From the NCBI GenBank assembly GCA_038503065.1, contig JBCAMK010000001.1:310001-374000 (forward strand): a stretch of DNA of 64,000 nt, written 5' to 3'. Shown here piece after piece: positions 12,959 through 26,403 of this stretch; position 1 is the stretch's first letter, and the number at the start of each line of letters is the position of its first letter. Position numbers and translations under genes: made by a program. Under the pieces are notes generated by a model. The model was not told the DNA's origin, made no database searches, and saw only the letters and a list, made by a program, of their open reading frames with translations. The stretch comes from Paragyromitra xinjiangensis (lineage: Eukaryota; Ascomycota; Pezizomycetes; Pezizales; Discinaceae).

Positions 12959-14499
12959 GCGTCTGTCTTCAGCCATATAATATTCCTTCCTCTGCTTTCG
13001 TCATTCGCTTTCGTCAACAGCTAGCTGGTTACTGCTACTGCTACTATTATCTCTCGCTTCAGCTCTCGCCTCTCGTTCGGGTCTGGTCGCCCGCTTGGTG
13101 TCCGCCGCCGCCCTCAGTTTAGTTGCAAAGCCCGCAGCTTGGGGTTTGATTTGATTTGGAATTCTATACGCAATCTTGTGGCCGTGTTTTTTCTTCTTTC
13201 ACAGCCCTCATCTCCGTCATAATCGTCTCCGACTTGGCCATCAAATAATACGAGTACGTGCGTGTACAAGCACAGGGTACCTCATACATACCTCATACAT
13301 TTCGGGTAGATCCATTTTGTGTGTGTGAGTGAGCCCGGAGGTTTGCCTGGATTCCGAGCAATCCAAGATCTCGAGCAAGATCAGATCGGAGGGCCGTATT
13401 ACTACTGCACCTTGGGCTCGGCTTTCCAGCTATCAGTCTGGGTGCCTGCCTACTAGAGGCTCTACCTAATAACATAACATACCCACATATCTCGATCCCA
13501 CTCCATCCGCACATACATACACATATCCAGGTACATACCCACACCAGTTCTCTATTCGTCCCCCTCTGCCCTTCCACTTCACCCGCGTTCCAACCACCCC
13601 CCCTCCGTCTCCTCCACCTCCTCACTCCTACCAACATAGTCGCTCGAGCTCCTGTGCCTGCTTGCCTGCCTGCCTCCCCCTCTGTTTGGGCCTCCAACTT
13701 CAGCTCTCCTATTCTATTCCTATCACAGCGCCACCACCATTTTATTTGGACCCGTCGCCACTAACCCTTTCTTTCACTCCGACTCAGTTCCTGCGCAGAG
13801 CAACATTGTTCCGGTGCCTTTCTGCCTCGTACATATAGTGACTGATCGGCTCCCATTCCAACTCTGCCTACCCAAGTAACAGATTTGGATCAGGATCAAG
13901 TCAGCCGGTCACTCAGTCATACATACCCACTACGTACAGTCACCTCACACGAGCTGATACAACTTGTCAGTCAGCTTTTCCGTGAATACGTGATTGACCT
14001 GCGGTTCCCCAATAGTGGGCTCCAAGAACCCTTGACAATACACCGCTTAACACTAGCTACCCCAGCCCAGCCAGCCTCGTCTTAATCACCAGCACCCACC
14101 CTAGCTAGTACATATCCAACCCCAAGCAAGGAGATCTTCCGCCTTCGTCCTGCTCCCCTTCCTGACCTCACATCTTCCCCATTTCATCCACCCACATCCT
14201 TCATCGTGGCACTCAGCGCAGTATACACGCACGTTCCAGAGGTAATTCAAACAGTTTTTAGTTGATTCATCTGCTCGTTTATATTAATCCCGCTCATTTA
14301 TCCGCTCATTTTATGCATGTTGACATTGTCTTGTCTCTGGTACCTTGTTTAAGCTGTGCTAACCGTTGTTTCCCTCACACAGCCCAGAGAACTCACTTAC
14401 ACAGCTTACGACTTTCGAGATATTCCAAGCTTGCGGACCGGGTTTCATCACGAAGACGGCCTTCTGGCCAAGTCAACTTTCCCGGCCGGGACTCTGTCA
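12959..14499 (+). promoter_or_regulatory. Long ATG-free 5' leader of medA, with a leader intron
   Basis: From just after the ATG at 12956 to 14241 there is no ATG on the plus strand, although CAT (ATG on the other strand) is frequent. The sequence is C/T-rich with CATACATAC and TGCCTGCC stretches. A good intron follows: donor at 14242 (GTAATT), branch TGCTAAC at about 14357, acceptor at 14381-14382. The two ATGs in this stretch (14313 and 14317) fall inside that intron. The rest of the leader (14383-14499) is again ATG-free up to the start codon at 14500. I infer an mRNA leader of up to about 1.4 kb. Confidence 0.6.
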
Positions 14500-16750
14500 A
14501 TGTCGGCCTACGGAAAATCACCCCAACAGCAGGCGGGTAAGATATTGTTTGAATGAGAATCTTGCTACAAATCGCTGATTTATTATAGAGTACGACACGA
14601 GGCCTCAAAGCCAACACTTGCCGAATCCCCAACAGGCTTCCTATGGAGCTTATACCTCCCAAACCCACTATGCACCACCCTCACAGCAGCACCCAGCCCA
14701 TATCCCTCATGGTCACTCGCAGCCACAGCAACATGCTTCGAGTTTAAGTGAGACTAGTTATCCATCACGTGGTTACGAAGAACACCAGACGCCTTCTTTA
14801 GTGCCTGAAGTGATGAGATATGCTCCTCAGCAGGGTGTCGAGGGGACTGCATTTACCGTCCTTCTTCGGTGCCCCACCGATTTGACCACAGATCATCGAA
14901 ATTTTCGGTTCATGTTTGGTTCGCGAAGGTGCAACACGACTATTCATAAGGACGAAAGGGTTGGGATGTATCGTCTGACTGGTGAAGCACCTGCATTCAC
15001 GCTGACAGGATGGGTGTCTCCTCAAGTAACAGTATATATGAATATGGAAGATGAAGAAGGTCAAGAACTAGGGACTGTTGACGTGGGTACCTTTACATAC
15101 ACGGATGTAGCGTCTCAACCATCATATAACTCACCGCCACGGTCGGCGCGGAAACGGAAACATACGGCTGAGCCAGAAGATGCTTCAGCGAGGACTCCGG
15201 CTAAACGTCCAGTGACCCAACCAATACGACCAAAAAGTGAGGATTATGGTTATGGGTATCAATCCTCTGGACCTGGTCAATATCCCCCCTATGCATCGCA
15301 TGCAGGTACAGAGAGGAGTTATGGTATTTATTCAGGTTATGATGCCCACCCCGAACAGGCGACTCAGGCTCCTGGGTATCAGCCACAGACATCACCACGG
15401 AATTACACATATAGTTCATACACTGCAGACGGGCTCCAACAATCAGCCACTCAATCAGGCCAACCATGGGCGCAGCCCTACCCGGTGCAACCATCTACTA
15501 CACAGGCATCCGTACCGCAATCAGGCCGACCTATCAGGCATGATGGCCCTGAAGGCCAACCTCCTCCTTCATTACCTTCTCCTTCCAACACGCCAAACCC
15601 AACACTGATCAGAACTTCTACAATGCAGCAGTCAACCCACACTACTCCTGGGGCGGTTCAGGGAGGGCCTAGTGGTACCGGTACCGGCTTTAACCCATAT
15701 GGAATTTACCCACATAAAGCTCTCCTAGAGATTCAAGGGGAATTGAATGATATGGCTCGTCATTGGAGTCCCGAGGAATGGGAAAATAGAAGAAGATTAG
15801 TGCAGTTTTGGCGGCGACAGAAGGGAAGCACGATCCATACAACATTCCGTCCCGTAGCACCAAACGACCGTCAACCCAATAGTATTTGCATAAGCTGTAT
15901 TTGGTGGGGAGAAAAGGAGGAATGCTACGTCACTAGTGTTGACTGCATCTATCTACTTGAATCTTTGATTGCTGTTCGGTTCACAGTGGAAGAGAAGAAT
16001 AGGATCCGGCGGAATCTGGAGGGTTTCAAGCCATTGACGGTCTCGAAGGCAAAACCTGATAGCGAGAATTTTTTCAAGTTGATAATGGCTTTTCCGAACC
16101 CAAAACCCAGGAATATTGAGAAGGATGTAAAAGTATTTCCATGGAGTATCCTAAGTCATGCCTTGAAGAAGATTATTGGTAAATATGTGAGTAAATCCAG
16201 AGCCCTCCTCCTTTAGGTATATATTTTGACTGTTTCAAAGTCTGCCAGCTATTCCTCGACCGCTTCGGTGATTCCCACAGCTCCAGGAGGTTCTGTGTAC
16301 CCTGGCGGGCCTCCAGAGCCTTCTCAAAGCGGGCCTTCTGATGCCCCCCCATCAAGAGTTCCTTCGCCTCCCTCCGCAACAGATTCCAAGTCTTCATCTG
16401 GACCTTCTGCGACAATAACGGGTACTGCTGGCCCGCCTTCATTGAAGCAGCCTCCTCTCACTACCTCTCCGCCAATACCTCGTGTTGGAGGCCCCCAAGA
16501 TCTACAGCCTCACCCTGCCCTTCCACCACCCCCGAGCCAGCACGGGATGTGGCATTCACAACAGCCGCTTGCTCCACCCCCATCGCAAGGGCAACGCGCC
16601 TCATGGGACATGGCGGCGTACCTCGAAGCCGGTCCTGCGGCGGCAAACCCTGCAGGGACACAAGTCGTTCACTATCCACACGGCCCAATCACATCTGAAG
16701 ACAGAGAGCCTGTTCCTGGGGGAGGACCTCCGGGTGATAACGTTCCTTGA
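14500..16750 (+). CDS. medA: Developmental transcriptional regulator Medusa (MedA)
   Basis: Nuclear regulator of conidiation and adhesion in filamentous ascomycetes. Exons 14500-14536, 14589-16186 and 16241-16750 join in frame to 714 residues. A Gln/Pro-rich start is followed by a first conserved block at about residues 85-185, with GVEGTAFTVLLRCP and FRFMFGSRRC motifs. A long disordered Gln/Ser/Pro middle includes a basic ARKRKH patch, probably a nuclear signal. The second conserved block (about 395-550) has WSPEEWENRRRLVQFWRR and ends KIIGKYSASYSS across the last splice site. The tail to 714 is Pro-rich. The last intron has the in-frame join Lys-Tyr/Ser-Ala, which matches the family and excludes read-through. 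The start at 14500 is the first ATG after the leader intron. Identification rests on motif memory and is strong for the second block. Confidence 0.8.
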
Positions 16751-19700
16751 GAGGCATAGTATTTTGATCTTTGGGGTTCGAGCGTTTTGGCGATTTATGT
16801 TTTCAGGGTTGGAATATTGTATGGTGTTATCTATGGCACGATGTTTCTGTTATTTTCTTTCGCTTGTTTTCGCTCACACCACTTTGCATCCTGGTTTCTT
16901 TTGTCACTCGACGAGTATTTGGAGGGACCAACGCACGTGGATATCTGGGAAGGGGGATCTTGGCCTTGTTAAATTGAGGAGAAATCTTGCAGGATTTGGA
17001 CGACAGACTAGCAAAGACCAAGTTATGGCCGAGCGCGATACTGCCACCCTCCGATGGATACCATCTGCGATTCGATCGCGAAACATATCTGGCAACTCGA
17101 ACGCAACTTTTGCTTCCTCTAGGCAACCGCCTTTTTCGCCTGATTTCGCCGGAAAAGGCGATCGGACTCGCACCATGCTATGGTTTTTCGCATCGCTCTT
17201 TTTTTCCCTTTTTTTTGAAAAGAAACTTCATATCCCTTGGTTATATTTTGTGCCACCTCGTTTCTTTTTATTTACACCTTTAACTATATCCTTCATTTGA
17301 CACATGGGTTTGCTTGGGCTCTTTTGTTTTCTTCATATTTTGTACGGAAATTAACAGGCGAGGTGCGATGAGTAAAGACATGGTTGATTTTTGTTTTCTT
17401 TTTTTGTTTTCGGACGGTTTGGTGGTATCAAGACATGCAGTATTATTATTATTATTATGTATATTAGATATTTCTTGTTTTTATGGCTCTTTTCTTTCGG
17501 TACGGGGTATACGGCGGCCTGATCTTTATTATTAGTTTCTATTTCATGGTTTAGAAGCCATAAGTAATTTACACAAGAAAAATTGTGTTACCCTTGAAAG
17601 GATTTCTCGTCATTTTTTTAGCGACACAGCCTGCATGTGTACATATTGGGTGCCAGGAATAGGGATGCATGCATGAGGCGAACAGGGAGTTGGGTCATTA
17701 TGAACCGAACTGGCGGCTCTTGAAAGTGAGCGCCAGCCGGCAACCTGGTTCTTGTCGTTTCAAGTTGTTCTAGAAGATGATGGGATAGTGGAGAGAGGGC
17801 CGAGGCCGCAGGAGAGCGGTTTAATCGGAACGAACCGGAGCCCGGGAGAGCCAGGCCATGAATTGGCTCGAAGAGTCCATCCTCGAATTCATCCCATCCC
17901 GTAGAATATGATACCGGTGCTGCAAAGATTGGACTATCACGCCGGGAAGTCCTGTGATTTTTCTGTGCGACCAAATCCTTTCCCTTTCACGCGCGCAAAT
18001 GTACCGACTCTGCCATTGGGGGAAAAAAAACAAATACAAGAGAGTGGAATAAAAACTGAGGAGCTCTCGTGATTCGTCACGAGCCTTATGATGACGGCGA
18101 TGATGGTTTCCCCCGCATTGGCTTGAAACCAACTGACCCCTTCTTACCTTAGGAATGCGCATCCGCTCCCACACTGACACACAGCCCCGCTTTTGAGGCT
18201 TCTCTATGGCTCGCTTCCTGATGCAGGCTGACGATCATGATTCGTGAAGGGCAACCGCGACCGAGTCCAGTCGCCCACCCCGTTCCCCGACAGCGCCAAC
18301 CGCCGGCATATACAACATCAAAGATCCGGAGTTTCCCATGCCGATATAACGCCGATATTGAATCTTACCGGGGGGCACATTGCGGATTAGAAGTTTCAGA
18401 GGTGGCTCTCCCGCTTTGCGGCATCGGTAGGCGTTTTGGGACATACATGCGTGCATGCATCCCTGGGAAACATATGTAGAGTACCAGCAGTAAAGATTTT
18501 TTCCAGTTAGATTCCCGGTTTCAGTCCGGACGTTGGAATTGATGAACACTACTCATTACACCTCGTATTATGGTGAGATTTTGTCCATTGGTTGCATTAT
18601 CAGATGCACAGCAGCATAAGGGGGGGGAACTGTAAAGGTCTAGAGTGTTTAGCCCGGAACGAGAGACGGGCTTGCTGCCAGTTCCAGGGTGCCCCGATAT
18701 GGAGTGTCCCATCCCACCGATCTCAATGCAGTGTTTCGGGCCCAAGCATCAATCTGCTCAGCAATTTGTACCGGTAGGCGAACATCTAACCTGCAAGGTA
18801 CCTTAAAAAAAAAAAAGGGAACACTTCTATGGACACATGAATACCTATCGTACACAGAAATTCGTGTAGAGTACGTACAATACTCTCTTCTGCGTCAGGC
18901 ACAAGCACATTTAGTTATTCAATATGCGTTCTTTAGGATATTCGGAGCGTTTTTTGTATCATGTGTGTATCACAGAAAGTGCTTTTACTAAGATAAATGC
19001 TCCGGCGTAGTACATAACGGGGGTTGGTGGATAGGATTCGCCTTATCTTCGATTCCCGTGTCTGTGATTTCAAACGGGTCGATGTACAAGCTAGGAGAGT
19101 ATGTCTGCTGGGGAAAGTACTCCAGGACTCCAAGAGAGAAGGGTTTTTTTTTTCACTATCGTTCGACATCAGTGCGGGGTATTCCGTAGGAACGCTTTCC
19201 GGTTTTGATGTCCGTATGGCCCGCTCTCTGGCATCTCCATGCAGGCTCAGATGTACTTGACTGGATCGAGGAGGCCCCGGAGCACGTGGTCAGTGTATAT
19301 TCCTTCTGCCATGTTTCTGGGATACTGATCAAGCACTGTCATGCATTAAGTATAAGTCACGAGCATTGGCCATGGCCATCCATGGTCAAGGTGCGTGTCT
19401 TACTAAGTTTATCGGGAGAGCCAGCCTTCTTTACTTGGCCGGCACATACCATCCAAACAGGGATTCTTGGGCCTCACCTCAGACTACGATCTTCATTGCT
19501 ACTCGTAGCTTTCTCATTTGCAAATCTTCCCGGGATCTCAATTCTAGTTTCGATGGGTGTCTCTCCCACAGCATGAAAGACTCCGAGTCCACGTGTCAAT
19601 AACTATACGCTTGCGAAACCCTGAGATTCCCATCTTATTGGAGATCGATTGGACCAGCTTACCCCACGGCATCATGATCAGTCACTCGCCAGGGAGGACA

Positions 19701-22692
19701 CGGGATTCAGACACTTTGTGCACTCCCCAGGGCTGACTTGTTTCTCCTTCCCACGAAGCGTGAGAGGCGTCGATCTTAAATCTGGGGCTAGCCTTGCCAA
19801 GGGCTGCCAAACCAATCGGATTCCTGGTTGTTGATCTAGGACATTTTCAGTCAACCACCGATATCGTGATAGAGGTACCTATGATATGTCGTCGAATGCT
19901 TCGGTACATGCCGACAATCTGTGCTTTGATATTTGCCAACTTCCTGACAAATTAACTCTTTCATTTTGAGATTGGAAATTTGGGTATTTGAGGTTTGGAA
20001 GCATGATACTCTGAAACTAGTTCCGGGGATCGTCATGCCAGTTGGTGTCGGCCATCTCACTTGGCGCCCGCCTGGCCATCTAGAATGTCTAGACCGTTAA
20101 TTTCGGAGCACAAAACCACATGATCTGGTTCACTGGCATATTCAACAGGTTTGAGGAATTAATATTAGCGTGCAACACCTATGCTGCGGCAAATTCGATT
20201 GTTGGAAAATGGCTGTCCTGCGGCGTAAACCGAATAAATCTAGCCTGGAGATGATGCGAGGCTGAAGTTAAAACGCAGGATTTTTTGTGACTCAGATCAT
20301 TTTCGTACCCTCCATCCTACGCGCAAGCCACAGTCTCACTAACTTGCTACATCAGGCCTAGCTTCGCATTAGTGCCACGTCGAGTTTATCAGTTCGAACC
20401 TTAAACATTGAGTGTGGTGCAATCATGCAAAATCGTTGGCGAAACAGGTCTCAGGCAACTAAATATAGCCCAACAATGCTGGGAGAGCCTTGAGAGGTCA
20501 ATGTTTCTCTTTGCCACCTATAGTCCGACTATGAGGGTTATTTCGTTGGTGGTTTATTTCTGAAGTTTGTTCGACAGTCCTGTGAAAATTCGTTCTCCAC
20601 AAGGTATCTTGTTTTTCAAAACTACCCAGTCTACGACCATATGAGATGGTATACTTGTCCAAGCAAGTTTCACTGGCCCTTTTAGTATATGCTTAGGTAT
20701 GTGTTATATTTTACTTCGAGACACGCACTATGTTTCTGGTTGATGTGCTGATAACTTTGATTTGGTGAACAAGTACTTTTCCCAAGACCTTGGCCGAGTG
20801 ATTATGTTTTTCTCCACATGGCCCTCGATAAAATGGGTCGGAACACGCCCTACCATACGCCATTATCAATAGATTTAGCTCGTGTCAATATTACAGCTGT
20901 GGATAACAGCAAGCCGAGACGAGTAGGTGGGTTTGCTTGGGTTCTTAGCTGTGGTATCGGCTCGTGCAATACAGGCATCTTCGACGCCTTGTGGGCCATT
21001 AGTACCAGCACTGGCAGCATCTCAAGGATAAGGCATCACATCTTGAGCTAATGGATGGCCCAAAACAAGAATCTGAAGATATCTTCTACTCGAATTCCGG
21101 TCAGATATTTTCGCTGGCTATTTATAGGAAAGCGGTATCTCTTCGCTTATAGGGCAACTTTGGGCGTAGCAACGAGCCATTTTAGATTCCTATAGACGAA
21201 GCCTCTGCGCTGTACATACAGCCATTGGAGAACCCTAGGGAGGAAGTGGAGAGTGAGTCTCATACGAGAAAGCCATAGGTGTAACAATGCTAACTCAAAA
21301 TAGCAGCAGCCAGTTTATTCAAACCCGGGTAATTCAGCCGCAAACTATAGATAGTAAGTTGTTGTTCAAGTTTACAAGAGTTTGGTACGAAGATAAGATG
21401 AGTGGGTTTTTTGTGACCTTCGAGAGCTGCATGGGATGTTGTCACACGTCACGGGATATAGCGTATCCTTTTTGCCGTCATAATTTATCACTCGATGATG
21501 TTTACCCCAGCTGTGTAGTGCGAAGTGATACGAAGTCGCAGGAACTGCGTCATCTGAACTTATGAGGGTATTTTGTAGGTAACTTTCTTGGGAGTCTGGT
21601 CCGTTGGAGGATGGGAGTCGTCCGGGTTACCGTCTATTTACGAGATACCTGGTGAACGTATTGGGCTGGGGATATCGTCAGGTTTGACGGCGTTTTGGTA
21701 GAGCAGGAGTATCAGAGCCTCCGAGTTTTTGTCTAGCAGCGGCAAGACAATAGGTAGGACGCGGATGGAGTATGCTTTGTTCGCGGATATTTGGTTGAAA
21801 ATTAGGTATAAAGGCCTCAGGGGCTAATAACTCGTTTAGGATAGTAGGGGTTTAACGTTCTCTAGCTCTAATCGGGGCTTGAGGTTGTTGATAATCACTC
21901 CATTCTGTAGCTAAGAGGTCCTAGCATTCCAATAGAAGATGCTAGAGGTGATTGGGGCCTTTGGGTGATCACGTGCGTGGTAGCTCACGTGGTTGCAGAC
22001 ATCAGATATTCATATTATCTAGGGATTTCGGTCACCATTGCAAAATTGGTGACTGTATCTATCCCATTAGCTGCGTAGACAAAATTGCCGCTCAAGAATG
22101 GGCAAGGAGGATGATCTGCGATTGTCGGGGAGATGTAATATCTTATTATCCGCAATAGCTAAAACACCCAATAGTGGTTTAGGAGGCCATGGTGGAATCT
22201 ACGGATGAGGGAAGCACAGAAAAAGTTCGCTATAAGAATATACTCTGGACCGGGCTTTAGTATTCTTCTAGATAATGGGGATTCGATTACACTAATCTAT
22301 TTGGGATCGATGATGTGTATAGCGGTTACTCTTGCTCGTAATATTCTTGCAATAAACTTCTGTAGTATCAAATAGAAGATGGATATTATTTTAATCTGCC
22401 CTGCTGGTAATAAGAGTCGTGTTAACCTTTAGCCTAGCTGTGCCCGCTAATCTGAATACGTTGGAGACTTCAAGGCTGGAGAGTTTGGCGTGATAAGTGG
22501 GTTTTCAGTAGTTTTTGCACGTGAATGCACTTGATATTGATGACCAATGTGTATCTGTGCCACTATCTATAAAATACAGAAATTAAGCTGTTGTAAAAAC
22601 CATCCGTTTCTCACAGAGTAAGTTAGGGCTAGGTTAAGGTGAATTAATCGTTATGCAAAGGCCCGACCTTCACCCACCTCCGCTCAGATATT
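16751..22692. other. 5.9-kb gene-poor region between medA and POL32
   Basis: The first kilobase is T-rich and is probably the medA 3' UTR; it has an ATT repeat at 17441-17458. The rest has many stops in all frames. From about 19.8 kb it resembles decayed sequence, with no recognisable transposase or reverse transcriptase motif. One TCACTCG motif copy lies at about 21478. Confidence 0.45.
17441..17458. repeat. (TAT)6 microsatellite
   Basis: Six tandem TAT units in the T-rich region downstream of medA. Confidence 0.85.
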
Positions 22693-24776
22693 CTACTTTT
22701 TTGCAAAAAATGACATAATATTCCCCTGTCCCGTTGCCGCGCCTTTTTTGCCCTTCGCAGCGGCTTTTGGTTTCTGCTTTGGGGCTGGTTCTGGTTCGTC
22801 CTCAGAAAATGATTCCCAAACTGCTTCAGTTTTCGTAACTATATAGTTGAGAACTAAAATTAATCCTGATCACTAGATTTAAAGGTTCTCAAAGCTCGCA
22901 TGACAACGTACCAAGATATCCCTCATCGTCTCGGGATTGAACTTTCTTCATGACTTTTCTTTTGCCTCTTCTCCTTCCGCCAGCAGTTGTCATATTAGCT
23001 GTGCTTCCGCTAGGTTCCTCTATTTCAGGTGAAGCCTCAATCTTAGCGGCCTTTGCCGGTGGTTCATCATCTTCCATTTTAACATCTGTATGATTATTAG
23101 CCTTTTGGAAATATTCGCTCATAGAAATTTGAAGTATGCAGGGGATTCGTACCTTCATCTTCATCTTCGTCCTCCATCATTCTCCTGAGTTCATCGTCCC
23201 TTTCTTTTCTCTTTTTAACATCTTCTGCACTATCACGAGCAGGCTGAGACAATTCTTCCTCGACTCCTTCGTCATCATCATCACTTTCCATTTTTACATC
23301 AGGTTCTGGAAGAAACAGGAAAGTCAGCTACTAGTTGCAGTCAGGAGAGCAATTCCACCTAGGCGGTATTTATTACCTTCTTCAGCTTTCGGGCTTTGAA
23401 CGGCCTATACAGTAGGTTAGTGCACGTGGAACATGATATGGAACGAACATGACTAAACGGGGATATACAGAATTGGGTCCCGACGCTGATTCTGCAGACT
23501 TCTTTGGAGCATTCCCCCAGGATGCAAAGAGGTTAGATTGGCCTCTCTTAGGTTTAGCAGCTGTTAAAGGAGCTGGTTTCTTTGCAGGTATTATAGGGCT
23601 GTGAGGACCGTACATTGTTAATATGGTGATAGAGTTTAATGGTGTGAATTATGGCACATACGTTTTGACGGCAGTTTTCTTTCCGTTTTCATCTACTTTC
23701 GTCTCTTCCTTCATCTTTGTGTCTTTCGTTTCTGGTTTTATTTCTTTCTTTCTCTCTTGCACGGCTAGAGTTGACTTCTTTGGTACTGGGGCTGGCGGAG
23801 GTGCCCGACCGCCAGTGCGCTGTGTAATAGTTAGTAAATGCGGAACTGTTTTCTGAATATCGGAACAAACCTTGGCGTTGGGGTTCAGGATTGTGCCGTA
23901 GGTTGTTCCCATCTTTAGCACGTCTTCTCTCTGGGATATCTCCAGAACTTCGGCTGAGGACCCTGTGAGTGTTGACAAGTCCTGTACGAATTTAAGATTA
24001 GTTTGGAAAATTTAGATGTAGCTAAGAGTGTTGAAACCAAGATACTTAGAACTTACTTTTAACGGCACTGGTGCCAAGCTGTAGATATGTATACTCAGGA
24101 CTTTCTCAAACTCTGTTTTGGCAACTATTATGGAACCTATCAGTACCTTCCAACTCTGAATACTGCTAATATCACACCCTCCCCATATCCCCAATGGAAC
24201 AAAGACAAACCCACCAGCTAAATCCTCTTCCTGACACAACTCGATAACCTTAATCAATTCCCCCTTCTTTTTCTTCTCCTCTTCCGTAGTAACAGTCACC
24301 TGTGTTGCAGGAAGCGAGCTATCGAACGGGCTACACTGCATCTCTGTATCCTTGCCCTCCTCGTCACTTCCTTCATCGCTTTTGATGGGTGGAGGAGGCT
24401 TGCGGAAACCAGTGACTACGTAGGTTGCATGTACACAGTTGGGTTTACGAGCGTTTTCGATGGTGTGGAAATCGTAGAGCATCCTATTGAGAAGGTATAT
24501 TTTAGTAAAGGCGAGTGAGTTAAGGGGTTTGAAGGAGTACAAACTGTTTAGCTTGGTTGACATGGACCTTGAGCTTTCGGCTGAGGAGACGATAGGATAT
24601 CTATATGGTGTTACAGCAGTTAGCTTGATATTCCCAATATGCAACTTTTACAGAGGTTGTCCTTGCCTGAAGCTATCTCTTCGAATATTCACCATAAACC
24701 TAGGGATTGGGGAGGAACTCACAATGGTTTTTTCGCTGAAGAGCGCAGTCCTAAGAAACTTCTTGTGGTCTTCCAT
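22693..24776 (-). CDS. POL32: DNA polymerase delta subunit 3 (Pol32/Cdc27)
   Basis: Non-catalytic subunit linking DNA polymerase delta to its processivity clamp. Nine exons on the minus strand join in frame: 24776-24723, 24600-24545, 24483-24057, 23981-23662, 23598-23469, 23404-23377 (28 nt), 23305-23153, 23085-22912 and 22838-22693, giving 495 residues. The N-terminal winged-helix region has YRLLSRKLKVHVNQAKQ/MLYDFH. The middle and C-terminal part is Lys/Glu/Asp-rich with several KME repeats. The protein ends in a canonical PCNA-binding PIP box, QGNIMSFF at residues 485-492. Typical fungal Pol32 is 400-500 residues. It is divergent from HAM1, with 577 bp between the starts. The second intron's donor is GTTTGT, also used elsewhere in this window. 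The terminal PIP box and N-terminal motif make the call firm; small joins could shift by a few codons. Confidence 0.87.
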
Positions 24777-25353
24777 GATTGCGACTTACGATCTGGCTGC
24801 GAGAGATCGAGAAATCTGCGATGTGAGGTTAGAAACCGAGGAAATGCTGTCTTTGTCGCGGCTCAAGTTCGACGCGTTGGGAAAGCACTTTAGGTGACGC
24901 GTTGTAAAACAATGCCATTGTGCCGTGATAAATGTCGCCCATGGACGCAAGGTCATGAAACATCACTCACACTCCTACTATTCTTAATGTGGTTTCAATT
25001 AAAGATTTGGGAACTCCAGCGACTCCTGTTGTATCAATTTTATATATGTAGTTCTCTAGGGTAGATATTCAATTCGCTGTTCTCATCAGGATGCTGCATC
25101 CAGCCACACGTCCACCTACTGGCTAGCAGCGAGAAAAACCCTGCATACATGTAATCATCCCGCCCCTCAGACCCTCGAACGGTCCCGTCTCTGAGCTGGC
25201 ACATAACTAAACACTGTCTTAGACTTTTAAGCCTCAGCAACCCCCCCTACTACAAAATAGTCAATCCACCGAGTCTCTCCTTCTCCATTTTCATCACCCT
25301 CCCTCAAGATCTCATACACAGAAACGACATAACGACCCCCGAAATAAACAAAA
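24777..25353. promoter_or_regulatory. Shared upstream region of POL32 and HAM1
   Basis: 577 bp between two divergently transcribed genes. No reading frame is supported. The side next to HAM1 is C/T-rich, as a leader would be. Confidence 0.5.
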
Positions 25354-26309
25354 ATGCCTCCTCTAAGATCTCTTTTCTTCGTGACCTCTAACCCTAACAA
25401 GCTTGCTGAGGCAAAAGCAATCTTGGGTGAGACTGGTATCCACATCGAGAGCAGGAGTGTTGAGATCCCAGAGATTCAGGGGACTATCGAGGAGATTGCC
25501 AAGGATAAAGCTAAGCGTGCTGCTGAGAAGGTTTGTTACTGTTTTATCCCCGAGGTCGGAAAGATGGGATGGAATACTGATGGTCGTACTTAGGTCAATG
25601 GTCCAGTTCTCGTTGAAGATACTTCCCTCTGCTTCAATGCCTTGAAGGGACTTCCGGGGCCATATGTGTATGCTTCCTCCCTCCCTTCCTTTGTTGATGG
25701 TGGAATTTAGTGAACCTAATAAGTCATTGTTTGATTTTACAGTAAGCACTTCGTCAAGGATCTCGGCAACGATGGACTTGTAAAAATGCTTGCGGCCTAC
25801 GATGACAAGACTGCGCAGGCAGTGTGTACATTTGCCTACTGTGAGGGACCAGGCAAGGAGCCAATCCTGTTTGAAGGCAGGACAAACGGAAAAATTGTCA
25901 GGCAAAGAGGAGAGGCTGTATTTGGTTGGGATCCAATCTTTGAATACGAAGGCTCAACGTATGGGTTCCAATTACCCTGCATGAATGCTATTTCTTTTTG
26001 AGATATATACTAACTCCTTACAGTTATGCGGAAATGGACAAATTTAAGAAGAACAAAATTTCCCACCGCTTCAAGGCCCTTCAGAAACTTAAGGAATGGC
26101 TCGAAGAGAAGAATGGTGGTGGTGGTAGTGCCCCAGCTCCTAAGAGAGTCGATCGCCGAAATCTGGGTGGACATGATGTTTCTGAAGGAGGGGGCTTCTT
26201 TGATTCCTTCGGTGAGGAGGTAAAGCCAAGAGCTATTAATATTGCTGGTGACGGCATGGGTATCAGGAAGGCTACAGGAAGGAGCTGGGATGCGCATCAT
26301 CCCGAATAG
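25354..26309 (+). CDS. HAM1: Inosine triphosphate pyrophosphatase (Ham1 family) with a C-terminal extension
   Basis: Hydrolyses ITP, dITP and XTP to the monophosphate, cleaning damaged purines from the nucleotide pool. Exons 25354-25530, 25594-25667, 25743-25958 and 26024-26309 join in frame to 250 residues. Motifs: [13 protein letters not shown] near the N-terminus, [40 protein letters not shown] across the last splice site, and KNKISHR with the conserved ending. Normal family length is about 185-200 residues. Here the fold ends near residue 186, followed by a Gly-rich linker ([11 protein letters not shown]) and a tail of about 60 residues. The tail is in the same exon as the catalytic end, so it is not an exon-prediction artefact. 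It is convergent with FAP7, with 94 bp between the stops. Confidence 0.92.
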
Positions 26310-26403
26310 AGGGGAAGAGTAGAGGGGTATAGAAAGTGCTTGAGATGTAAAGCAAATAGCTTGGCCTTTTTCTATGATATATCTTGTAGTAATTGAAAAT
26401 GCT

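Noticed and set aside
13293..13697. 134-codon frame on the minus strand
   Set aside because: It is the antisense of the pyrimidine-rich medA leader; composition (Arg/Gly-rich) comes from the C/T tract.
16482..17300. 272-codon frame overlapping the end of medA
   Set aside because: Out of frame with the conserved medA exon 3 and then runs through T-rich 3' sequence; no ATG context or motif.
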